Source: an uncultured Eubacteriales bacterium (lineage in GTDB: Bacteria > Bacillota > Clostridia > Peptostreptococcales > Anaerovoracaceae). From it: a DNA stretch of 19,740 nucleotides. This document shows positions 13,816 through 19,740 of this stretch, one piece after another; position 1 is the first letter of the stretch; the number at the start of each line of letters is the position of its first letter. The translations under genes were made by a program, and so were the position numbers. The stretch spans positions 1-19,740 of the forward strand of contig CAJUEB010000014.1 in NCBI GenBank assembly GCA_910585135.1, written 5' to 3'. Under the pieces are notes generated by a model. That model was given only the letters and a program-made list of their open reading frames with translations, ran no database searches and was not told the origin of the DNA.

Positions 13816-14811
13816 ATGATTAAGAAATACTATGACCAGGATTGTAATTTAGGGATGCTGGATGGCAAAACCGTTGCCGTGATTGGATTCGGAAGCCAAG
13901 GACATGCCCATGCGATCAACCTGCACGAAAGCGGCGTTAACGTTGTTGTCGGACTGCGTCCAGGCTCTGCGCATACCGCTAAGGCTGAAGCCGCCGGATT
14001 AAAAGTCCTGGGAATCGAAGAAGCAGCAGAAGCTGGCGACATCGTAATGATCCTTGCACCAGACGAACTGCAAGCTTCTATTTATAAAAACCAGATCGAA
14101 AAACACATGAAGGAAGGCAACGTCCTGGCATTTGCACATGGATTTAACATCCATTATAACCAGATTCAGCCTGCCGCTAATCTGGATGTTATCATGATTG
14201 CGCCAAAAGGACCTGGACATACAGTAAGAAGCCAGTATGTAGAAGGCAAAGGCGTTCCATCCCTGATCGCAGTTTATCAGGATGCTTCCGGCAAAGCAAA
14301 GGATTATGCGCTCGCATATGCAAGTGGAATCGGTGCAGGCCGTGCCGGAATTCTGGAAACGACATTTAAAGAAGAGACGGAAACAGACTTATTCGGTGAG
14401 CAGGCCGTTCTCTGCGGCGGTGTAACAGAGCTGATGAAAGCAGGCTTTGATACGCTGGTTGAAGCAGGCTATGAACCTGAAATGGCTTACTTTGAATGTA
14501 TCCATGAGATGAAGCTCATCGTTGACCTGATCAATGAAGGCGGTTTTGACAAGATGAGATATTCCATCTCCAATACCGCTGAATACGGTGATTACAGAAC
14601 AGGCGTAAGAATCATCACGGAAGATACGAGAAAAGAAATGAAAAAGGTTCTGTCTGAAATACAGGACGGTACATTCGCAAGTGAATTCATTCAGGAATTC
14701 AACGCTGGCGGTAAGGCTAAATTCTTGGCAACCAGAAGAAAAGAAGCTTCCCATCTTCTCTGTAAGGTAGGGGAAGAACTCCGAAAGATGATGTCCTGGC
14801 TGAAAAAATAG
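13816..14811 (+). CDS. ilvC: ketol-acid reductoisomerase (class I)
   Basis: 331 aa, ATG at 13816 behind AAAAGGAGAG. It converts 2-acetolactate or 2-aceto-2-hydroxybutyrate to the dihydroxy acid with NADPH and Mg. The Rossmann motif GFGSQG (24-29) is followed by GLRPGS (46-51), whose Arg48 and Ser51 suit the 2'-phosphate of NADPH. His108 (AHGFNIHY), the metal ligands Asp191 and Glu195 (DLFGEQ), Glu227 and Glu231 (ECIHEMK) and Ser252 (SISNTAEYG) are all present. The length is that of the short class I enzyme. Third gene of the operon. Confidence 0.97.
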   Translation: MIKKYYDQDCNLGMLDGKTVAVIGFGSQGHAHAINLHESGVNVVVGLRPGSAHTAKAEAAGLKVLGIEEAAEAGDIVMILAPDELQASIYKNQIEKHMKEGNVLAFAHGFNIHYNQIQPAANLDVIMIAPKGPGHTVRSQYVEGKGVPSLIAVYQDASGKAKDYALAYASGIGAGRAGILETTFKEETETDLFGEQAVLCGGVTELMKAGFDTLVEAGYEPEMAYFECIHEMKLIVDLINEGGFDKMRYSISNTAEYGDYRTGVRIITEDTRKEMKKVLSEIQDGTFASEFIQEFNAGGKAKFLATRRKEASHLLCKVGEELRKMMSWLKK

Positions 14812-14846
14812 TTTTACAAAATTAGAATAAACAGCGCATAAATATC

Positions 14847-14943
14847 AAGATAAAAAGTTTGCTTCGGCAACTAGCCCTCGGTGTTCCTGCAGACACATTA
14901 CCTGTCGCACCTGCGGAGATTGCCTCCGCAAACTTTTTATCTT
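14847..14943 (+). ncRNA. 97-base structured inverted repeat between ilvC and ilvD
   Basis: Arms AAGATAAAAAGTTTGC (14847-14862) and GCAAACTTTTTATCTT (14928-14943) are perfect complements over 16 bp. Inside, after a 3x3 internal loop, GGCAA (14866-14870) pairs with TTGCC (14920-14924), and GACA (14892-14895) can pair with TGTC (14903-14906). The structure starts 35 bases after the ilvC stop. It could be a partial terminator, an mRNA processing or stability element, or a miniature mobile repeat. No known riboswitch motif was recognised. Confidence 0.55.
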
Positions 14944-15009
14944 ATTTACAAATGTTAAACTCATTATAAAAAATATTCTTTTAGTGATTTTAAATCGAAT
15001 TATGTTTAC

Positions 15010-15021
15010 GACGAGCTCGTC
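15010..15021. promoter_or_regulatory. 12-bp perfect palindrome upstream of ilvD
   Basis: GACGAGCTCGTC, flanked by GTTTAC and AACAATC, 34 bases before the ilvD start codon. It could be a repressor site or the stem of a small hairpin. The gap has TTATAAAA-like AT stretches, but no convincing promoter was chosen. Confidence 0.35.
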
Positions 15022-15055
15022 AACAATCACATAATTTCCAAGAAAGGATAAATCC

Positions 15056-16714
15056 ATGAGAAGCGATAAAGTAACAAAAGGCGTAGAACGGGCGCCAATG
15101 AGAAGCCTGTTCTACGCCATGGGCTATACGAAAGAGGAGCTGGAAAGACCCCTGATCGGGGTTGTTTCAGCCAAAAGTGAAATCGTTCCCGGTCATATCC
15201 ATTTGGATAAGGTAGCCGAGGCGGTTAAAGCAGGCGTGCGCATGGCAGGCGGCACACCGATCGAAGTGCCTGCCATCGGCGTGTGCGACGGCATCGCCAT
15301 GGGGCATATCGGCATGAAATACTCGCTGGCCAGCCGTGAATTGATTGCCGATAGCGTGGAGACCATGGCGATGGCGCACGCCTTCGACGGACTGGTACTT
15401 GTTCCCAACTGCGATAAAATCGTTCCCGGAATGATTATGGCAGCAGTGAGGATAAACCTGCCTGCGGTTGTCTGCTCAGGAGGACCTATGATGTCCGGGC
15501 TTGTGAAAGGCGAGGAAACGAGCCTTTCTAAGATGTTTGAAGCGGTCGGCGCGAAGAAAGCCGGAATCATAAATGACGATGAACTGCTTGAATTTGAAGA
15601 AAATACCTGCCCAGGGTGTGGTTCTTGCTCCGGCATGTACACCGCCAACAGCATGAACTGCCTGTCCGAAGCGGTAGGGATCGCCCTGCCTGGCAACGGA
15701 ACGATTCCCGCTGTAGACAGCGGCAGGATCAGGCTCGCAAAACACGCCGGAATGGCCATCATGAACCTCGTCGAAAAAGACATCAAAGCCCGCGATATCA
15801 TCAACGAGAAATCGCTGAAAAACGCACTGGCCTGCGACATGGCACTCGGCTGTTCCTCCAATAGCGTGCTTCACCTTCTGGCAATCGCCAATGAAGCAGG
15901 CGTCGAGCTGAACCTTGATATTTTCAACCAGTTCAGCGCCAAAGTGCCAAACCTGTGCCACTTGGCACCCGCTGGCGGCACGCATATGCACGATTTGAAC
16001 AGAGCAGGCGGACTCATGGCTGTATTCAGCGAGCTGACCAAAAAAGGCTTGATCGATGAAAGCCTGATCACCGCTACCGGCAAAACCGTCGGCGAAAATA
16101 TCAAAGGCGCTCATGTCAAGGATTATGAGATCATAAAGCCGATTGACCAGCCATACAGCGAAACAGGCGGCATTGCCGTAATGTGGGGAAATATCGCACA
16201 AGAAGGCTGTGTCGTAAAGAGAAGCGCGGTTGCGCCTGAAATGCTTACCCACAGCGGGCCGGCGAGAGTCTTTGATTCAGAAGAAGAGGCAATCGAAGCG
16301 ATTTATACGGGCAAAATCACAGACGGCGACGTAGTCGTGATCCGTTACGAAGGACCAAAAGGCGGCCCGGGTATGCGGGAAATGCTCAATCCGACTAGCG
16401 CATTGGCAGGAATGAAGCTGGATAAAACAGTCGCCCTGATTACTGACGGCCGTTTCAGCGGCGCTAGCCGTGGCGCTTCCATCGGCCATGTCTGCCCGGA
16501 AGCTGCGGCAGGCGGCAACATTGGACTTTTGCAGGAAGGCGATATCATCGAGATCGATATCCCAAGCGCCAAGCTCAATGCGAAGGTTTCCGATGAAGAA
16601 TTTGCAAAACGCCGCAAATCCTATGTCGCCCCGCCGCCAAATGTTACAAGCGGCTGGCTGGCAAGATATATGCGAAACGTCGCTTCTTCTGCAAAAGGCG
16701 CGGTTATGGAGTAA
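15056..16714 (+). CDS. ilvD: dihydroxy-acid dehydratase
   Basis: 552 aa, ATG at 15056 behind AAGAAAGGAT. It dehydrates dihydroxyisovalerate and dihydroxymethylvalerate to the 2-oxo acids. Fe-S ligand candidates are Cys119 (VPNCDK) and Cys188/Cys191 (CPGCGSCSGMYTANSM 185-200). GVCDGIAMGHIGM (75-87) and GRFSGASRGASIGH near the C-terminus are the other family signatures. Where [2Fe-2S] enzymes usually have a Pro-Cys-Asn, this one reads VPGHIH (44-49), as in E. coli IlvD, which suggests the oxygen-labile [4Fe-4S] type and fits an anaerobe (inference). Last gene of the ilv operon; 244 bases after ilvC. Confidence 0.96.
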   Translation: MRSDKVTKGVERAPMRSLFYAMGYTKEELERPLIGVVSAKSEIVPGHIHLDKVAEAVKAGVRMAGGTPIEVPAIGVCDGIAMGHIGMKYSLASRELIADSVETMAMAHAFDGLVLVPNCDKIVPGMIMAAVRINLPAVVCSGGPMMSGLVKGEETSLSKMFEAVGAKKAGIINDDELLEFEENTCPGCGSCSGMYTANSMNCLSEAVGIALPGNGTIPAVDSGRIRLAKHAGMAIMNLVEKDIKARDIINEKSLKNALACDMALGCSSNSVLHLLAIANEAGVELNLDIFNQFSAKVPNLCHLAPAGGTHMHDLNRAGGLMAVFSELTKKGLIDESLITATGKTVGENIKGAHVKDYEIIKPIDQPYSETGGIAVMWGNIAQEGCVVKRSAVAPEMLTHSGPARVFDSEEEAIEAIYTGKITDGDVVVIRYEGPKGGPGMREMLNPTSALAGMKLDKTVALITDGRFSGASRGASIGHVCPEAAAGGNIGLLQEGDIIEIDIPSAKLNAKVSDEEFAKRRKSYVAPPPNVTSGWLARYMRNVASSAKGAVME

Positions 16715-16721
16715 GAAAGAT

Positions 16722-16753
16722 TTTATCGGATCGGCAAAAGTCGATCCGATAAA
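16722..16753 (+). terminator. hairpin after ilvD
   Basis: TTTATCGGATCG (16722-16733) and CGATCCGATAAA (16742-16753) form a perfect 12-bp stem with an 8-base loop, 7 bases after the ilvD stop. No long T-run follows, so it may stabilise the message end rather than terminate fully; the strong terminator lies at 16886-16934. Confidence 0.5.
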
Positions 16754-16765
16754 TAAAATTAATTC

Positions 16766-16860
16766 TATCACTTAGACAGAGGTCTATGCTTAGGCGAAAT
16801 TCAATTGCCTATACGAAATCCGATCGCTTAGAGAAAATGTTATCACCTAAGCAAAGCCTA
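16766..16860. repeat. five units of a degenerate 19-bp tandem repeat
   Basis: Successive 19-base windows read tATCACTTAGACAGAG, TATGCTTAGGCGAAAT, ATTGCCTATACGAAAT, ATCGCTTAGAGAAAAT and ATCACCTAAGCAAAG: a shared pattern near ATCGCTTAGGCGAAAT. The array is non-coding and ends just before the main terminator. Confidence 0.6.
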
Positions 16861-16885
16861 TCGCCACCAGCTTTACAAATTATGT

Positions 16886-16934
16886 AAAACTCTGTATAAA
16901 CAAGATTTTTTCTTCTGTTTATACAGAGTTTTTT
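16886..16934. terminator. strong bidirectional terminator between converging genes
   Basis: AAAACTCTGTATAAACA (16886-16902) and TGTTTATACAGAGTTTT (16916-16932) form a perfect 17-bp stem with a 13-base loop and T-runs on both sides. It ends the ilv operon from the left and the SPFH/Arc-like operon from the right. Confidence 0.88.
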
Positions 16935-16991
16935 ATTGCTGCACTACTATATTAACCCCTTTTATTTCATTTCACTGGCCACGCTTTCCCA

Positions 16992-17249
16992 TCACTTGCC
17001 TTTTTTTCGCGTTCGCACGCATTCGCTCAGCAAATACTCCACCTGTCCATTTATAGAACGAAAATCTTCTTCTGCCCAAGCAGCGATTTCATTCCAAAGC
17101 GCCGGAGATAATCGTAATACCATTTGTTTTTTGGTTTTCTCCTTTTCCTTTAGCGCTTTTTCCTTTCGCCGGATTTCATCCTCCATGGACTTGAGTTTTT
17201 CGAGGCGTTTTTGCAGCTGCTCTTCTTTTTTATTAATATCCTCTGCCAC
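16992..17249 (-). CDS. Arc-like ribbon-helix-helix protein with N-terminal coiled coil
   Basis: 85 aa. It starts at a GTG (17249), where the protein reads MAEDINKK; the ribosome site is weak (TTAGGTG). Residues 5-40 are a charged coiled coil (KKEEQLQKRLEKLK). Residues 42-80 fit a ribbon-helix-helix fold of the Arc type: strand QMVLRLSP, helix LWNEIAAWAEEDF, then SINGQVEYLLSECVRTRKK. Arc-type proteins bind DNA as dimers through the strand. The stop of the SPFH gene lies 41 bases upstream on the same strand, so the two form an operon. A natural guess is that it binds the palindrome at 18478-18502 and links the membrane protein to transcription, but the fold could also be structural. Close pairing of SPFH and this small protein is something I recall from other Firmicutes, not something shown here. 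Confidence 0.75.
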   Translation of the reverse strand: MAEDINKKEEQLQKRLEKLKSMEDEIRRKEKALKEKEKTKKQMVLRLSPALWNEIAAWAEEDFRSINGQVEYLLSECVRTRKKGK

Positions 17250-17290
17250 ATCAGCACCTAATCCACTTCCTGTCCTACAAGACCATTCTA

Positions 17291-18313
17291 TTAATAGATG
17301 CTGCCGCTGTTTACGACTGGCTGTGCTTCCTTATCGCCGCAGAGGACAACCAGCAGATTGGACACCATGGCTGCCTTCCTTTCATCATCCAATATAACCA
17401 GATCATCGCCTTCCAGTTTATCCAGCGCCATTTTTACCATGCCCACAGCACCTTCAACGATTTTTTCCTTCGCTGCGATGGTTGCCGCCGCTTGCTGCCT
17501 CTTTAACATTGCTGCCGCGATTTCCTCCGCATACGCCAAATGTGTGATCCGCACTTCCAGAATTTCGATTCCCGCATTCATCGTTTTCGTCTGCAACTCT
17601 TCCTTCATCCGCTCCGCAATTTCAAGGCTGGAACCGCGAAGCGTCATTTCATCAGCGTCCTCCACGCTATCGTAGGCATAGAGCCTGGCTGTATTCCTGA
17701 TGGTGGAATCGCACTGTGTAGAAAGATATTCAAAGTAATTCTCTACATTAAACACTGCCTTGGTCGGATTTGCCACCTTCCAGATAACGATCGAGCCAAT
17801 GATGATCGGGTTTCCATGTACGTCATTTACCTTTTGCTGTGAATTGTTCAGCGTTATGGTCTTCGTAGAAACTTTTTTGTTGCTGCTGCCCTTGGTCTTC
17901 TGTCCCTTCTTGTTCTTTGTCGTATCAACGATCTCGCTCAGCTCTTCCATCACGCTGGCTGCTGTCGGATTAAACCCGGTCGAAAACGGATTAACGAAAT
18001 AAAATCCATCCTTTTTAATCGTCCCATGATATTTACCGAACAAAGTCAATACCAGCGCTTCATTCGGATTGACGATTTTCAGCCCTGCTGCCAGCACTGG
18101 AAACAGGAGAACACAAATGACGCCGAGGACGATTATCACAGCGGATAATCCTGTACTCCACATCATGTCTGCCATTTGCACCCCGCCAACGATACATAAG
18201 AAAACCCCTGCCAAAAACCCTAATATGCAAATGATCATCATCAACATGCCGGAAGCTGGCTTCAGCTCTCTTTCCACGATATCGTTTCGTGCTACGTTAT
18301 TTCCTTTCTCCAT
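17291..18313 (-). CDS. SPFH (band 7 / prohibitin-like) domain membrane protein
   Basis: 340 aa, ATG at 18313 behind AGGAGGGAGTAAG. Two membrane segments (about 22-46 and 55-77) are followed by an SPFH domain at about 78-290 (KIVNPNEALVLTLFGKYHGT, IVIWKVANPTKAVFNVENY, ITHLAYAEEIAAAMLKRQQA), and then a helical tail with EKIVEGAVGMVKMALDKLEG ending PVVNSGSIY. A Lys/Ser/Asn-rich insert (about 130-150: TTKNKKGQKTKGSSNKK) lies in a surface loop. SPFH proteins oligomerise on membranes and organise microdomains or act as scaffolds for proteases; the exact role of this member is unknown. It is the first gene of a two-gene operon with the Arc-like protein, behind a consensus sigma-70 promoter overlapped by a perfect palindrome. 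Confidence 0.88.
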   Translation of the reverse strand: MEKGNNVARNDIVERELKPASGMLMMIICILGFLAGVFLCIVGGVQMADMMWSTGLSAVIIVLGVICVLLFPVLAAGLKIVNPNEALVLTLFGKYHGTIKKDGFYFVNPFSTGFNPTAASVMEELSEIVDTTKNKKGQKTKGSSNKKVSTKTITLNNSQQKVNDVHGNPIIIGSIVIWKVANPTKAVFNVENYFEYLSTQCDSTIRNTARLYAYDSVEDADEMTLRGSSLEIAERMKEELQTKTMNAGIEILEVRITHLAYAEEIAAAMLKRQQAAATIAAKEKIVEGAVGMVKMALDKLEGDDLVILDDERKAAMVSNLLVVLCGDKEAQPVVNSGSIY

Positions 18314-18314
18314 C

Positions 18315-18407
18315 TTACTCCCTCCTCAATGTTTTCATCATGCCGCATATGTACTGCTGTATCGTGCGCTTTGCCAGGCTATGCTGAAAGCAGACACTCC
18401 ACTTCAT
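18315..18407 (-). CDS. possible 30-aa leader ORF ending at the SPFH start
   Basis: Reads MKWSVCFQHSLAKRTIQQYI, then CGMMKTLRRE and TAA, one base before the SPFH ATG, and so runs across the SPFH ribosome site. Its own ribosome site is poor (GGAT, 8 bases upstream). If translated it would couple to SPFH translation. It may be chance. Confidence 0.2.
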   Translation of the reverse strand: MKWSVCFQHSLAKRTIQQYICGMMKTLRRE

Positions 18408-18477
18408 ACGATAAATCCAATTTACCAAAGCCCAGCTAACACTGCCTCTTTTCCCCGCAACAGAAGCGGCTGTTATT

Positions 18478-18502
18478 TAGTGATATCATTTTGATATCAC
18501 TA
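18478..18502. promoter_or_regulatory. perfect palindromic operator of the SPFH/Arc-like operon
   Basis: TAGTGATATCA (18478-18488) and TGATATCACTA (18492-18502) are perfect 11-bp complements with a TTT centre. The site touches the -10 box and covers the transcription start, so a bound protein would block initiation. Candidates are the operon's own Arc-like protein or a GntR-type regulator elsewhere. Confidence 0.8.
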
Positions 18503-18529
18503 TTATATCATTCTTTTATCGCCTGTCAA
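18502..18529 (-). promoter_or_regulatory. consensus sigma-70 promoter of the SPFH/Arc-like operon
   Basis: Minus strand TTGACA (18524-18529), a 16-base spacer and TATAAT (18502-18507): both boxes perfect. Transcription would start near 18495, inside the palindrome, leaving a leader of about 180 bases before the SPFH start codon. Confidence 0.85.
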
Positions 18530-19014
18530 GCGTTTTCTAAAAAACAAATAGTGCCTTACAGAGCGCAACGCTTCGCATGATGCAGCTATACGCCAGATAA
18601 AGTCGGACAAATCATTCGTCAACTTTACAATAAACCCTTCCTTGATTGCGATTGCTGTCCCTACTTGCAGCTTATCGTCCAAAACTACAGAATAAATATG
18701 TTCATTTAGCAGCATCCTATCTGCCATCTGCCTCACCGAAAGAGCTTCCGTCTGCACCGCGTTTCCTACAGGATTGATTTTTTCTGCCGCAAAGATTATA
18801 ATCAAATTAGGAAAAAGCTGACAGCCCTGACCGCCAAAATCTATCGACCGCTAAAATATTGCAAGCCGGGGTGCTGTAAACCGCCAGAAGGTTGCAAAAT
18901 GCTGGAATACTGTGAGCCGCCGGAACTGTAAGCCGTTTAAACGCTTAACCTAGTTAAATACCCAAACCACTGAGGTTCTGCGAATTATATACTACATTAA
19001 TATTGGAAAGGAGT
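18530..19014. other. divergent intergenic region before the CobW-like gene
   Basis: About 485 bases. A 100-codon minus-strand frame at 18503-18805 has some protein-like stretches (VVLDDKLQVGTAIAIKEGFIVKL) but no clear ribosome site, and its last codons are the SPFH promoter, so it is at most a decayed gene. The rest is the ~18-bp repeat at 18829-18945 and AT-rich DNA with a possible -10 (TATACT, 18988-18993). Confidence 0.5.
18829..18945. repeat. degenerate ~17-18-bp tandem repeat
   Basis: Short units beginning with CCG recur at 18831, 18848, 18866, 18881, 18917 and 18933, spaced 15-18 bases or twice 18. Examples are GACCGCCAAAATCTATC, GACCGCTAAAATATTGC, CTGTAAACCGCCAGAAGG, CTGTGAGCCGCCGGAA and CTGTAAGCCG. 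It is non-coding and strongly decayed. Confidence 0.5.
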
Positions 19015-19044
19015 GCATGATAACTAGCCGCTTGATTATCATGC
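19015..19044 (+). promoter_or_regulatory. 9-bp inverted repeat abutting the CobW-like ribosome site
   Basis: GCATGATAA (19015-19023) and TTATCATGC (19036-19044) are perfect complements with 12 bases between. The second arm touches the Shine-Dalgarno AAAGGA (19045-19050). It could be an operator for a metal-responsive regulator or an RNA hairpin affecting translation. Confidence 0.5.
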
Positions 19045-19055
19045 AAAGGAATTTT

Positions 19056-19740
19056 ATGGCAAAAGTCGATATTATATCAGGCTTTCTCGGTGCGGGAAAG
19101 ACCACATTCATAAAAGAGTTAATTGCGAAGGTATATGCAGATGAAAAGCTGGTGCTGATTGAAAACGAATTTGGCGAAATCGGAATCGACAGCCGTTTTA
19201 TGCAAAACGCAGGAATCGAAGTCACGGAAATGAACTCTGGCTGCATCTGCTGTACGCTTGTAGGCGATTTTGCCCGTTCGCTGAAACAAGTAAGCGCGGA
19301 TTTTTCGCCAGACAGAATCATCATTGAGCCGTCAGGCGTCGGAAAACTCTCGGATGTAGCAAAAGCCGTCATCGATGTCAAGGATGATGCAAAGCTCGAA
19401 ATCGGCAGCATGATAACGGTGGTTGACGGAAAAAAAGCAAATATGTATATGAAAAATTTCGGGGAGTTTTACAACGACCAGCTCGTTCATGCGGAAACGG
19501 TCGTTGTCAGCAGGACACAGGATATGGATGAAGAAAGGCTTGCAAAATGCATCGAGCTGCTCCGGGAAAAAAACGATAAAGCGGCGATCATCTCAACGCC
19601 TTGGGATATGCTTTCAGGGGATATGCTAAAAGCGGCGCTTGAGAATAAACATGCGCTGCATCATGTTCTCGATGAACTTACACGCAAGCACGACAGCGGT
19701 CATGATCAAGCGCACCATCACGAACACGATCGTTGTACAT
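19056..19740 (+). CDS. CobW/P47K (COG0523) family GTPase, partial
   Basis: 228 codons visible; the gene runs off the window edge. The ATG at 19056 has AAAGGA 5 bases upstream and gives the family-typical opening MAKVDIISGF; an in-frame ATG at 19017 has its ribosome site only 3 bases away and is less likely. Walker A GFLGAGKT (9-16), ENEFGEIGID (36-45), the metal-binding CxCC motif (Cys63, Cys65, Cys66 in NSGCICCTL) and EPSG (91-94) are clear. The usual NKxD base-recognition motif is replaced by SRTQD (152-156). The last visible part is His-rich (HHHEH, about 220-224), which suggests binding of zinc, nickel or cobalt. COG0523 proteins load metals into client enzymes; the client here is unknown. 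Confidence 0.88.
   Translation, partial: MAKVDIISGFLGAGKTTFIKELIAKVYADEKLVLIENEFGEIGIDSRFMQNAGIEVTEMNSGCICCTLVGDFARSLKQVSADFSPDRIIIEPSGVGKLSDVAKAVIDVKDDAKLEIGSMITVVDGKKANMYMKNFGEFYNDQLVHAETVVVSRTQDMDEERLAKCIELLREKNDKAAIISTPWDMLSGDMLKAALENKHALHHVLDELTRKHDSGHDQAHHHEHDRCT

Noticed and set aside
15193..16252. Long minus-strand frames inside ilvD (15193-15861 and 15476-16252)
   Set aside because: Shadows of ilvD in other frames with no start signals.
18503..18805. 100-codon minus-strand frame as a gene
   Set aside because: Its end is the consensus promoter of the SPFH operon and no ribosome site precedes it; at best a decayed remnant.

Overview
The window looks like chromosome from an anaerobic, amino-acid- or peptide-using Clostridia-type Bacillota (Firmicutes). 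The grounds are strong AGGAGG-type ribosome binding sites, moderate GC with AT-rich intergenic DNA, a PAS-type sigma-54 activator, a complete ilvB-N-C-D operon, and an SPFH gene paired with an Arc-like gene. Genus cannot be settled from the sequence alone. No rRNA, tRNA, CRISPR array, transposase or phage gene was seen.

Layout. (1) 60-1061 (+): a dienelactone-hydrolase-like alpha/beta hydrolase. (2) 1161-9719, all on the minus strand: a decayed mosaic copy of an M20 amidohydrolase (1216-1480), an acetolactate-synthase-like ThDP enzyme, an intact AbgB-like M20 amidohydrolase, a PAS/AAA+/Fis sigma-54 activator, an MFS carrier and a PepD-like M20 dipeptidase. (3) 9720-11434: 1.7 kb with no convincing gene, holding repeat-derived DNA, a 25-bp near-palindrome, a 42-bp-period repeat and the ilvB promoter. 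(4) 11435-16714 (+): ilvB, ilvN, ilvC, ilvD, with a structured inverted repeat between ilvC and ilvD. (5) 16992-18313 (-): an SPFH membrane protein and a small coiled-coil/ribbon-helix-helix protein, behind a consensus promoter with a perfect palindromic operator. (6) 19056-end (+): a CobW/COG0523 metallochaperone GTPase cut by the window edge.

How it may work together. Three minus-strand genes (M20 amidohydrolase, MFS carrier, PepD-like peptidase) each have a -24/-12 element of form TGGCAT-N5-TTGC in front of them, and a sigma-54 activator gene sits among them. Three copies of AACCCA-N4-TGGGTT lie between the activator gene and the amidohydrolase promoter. The simplest reading is a small sigma-54 regulon that imports and hydrolyses an amide- or peptide-linked amino acid conjugate. 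The substrate cannot be read from the sequence. The ilv operon makes valine/isoleucine precursors and is probably sigma-70 driven; no T-box was seen.

A recurring oddity is that several intergenic gaps are filled with decayed short repeats of about 17-21 bp (and 42 bp) period, different in sequence at each site.
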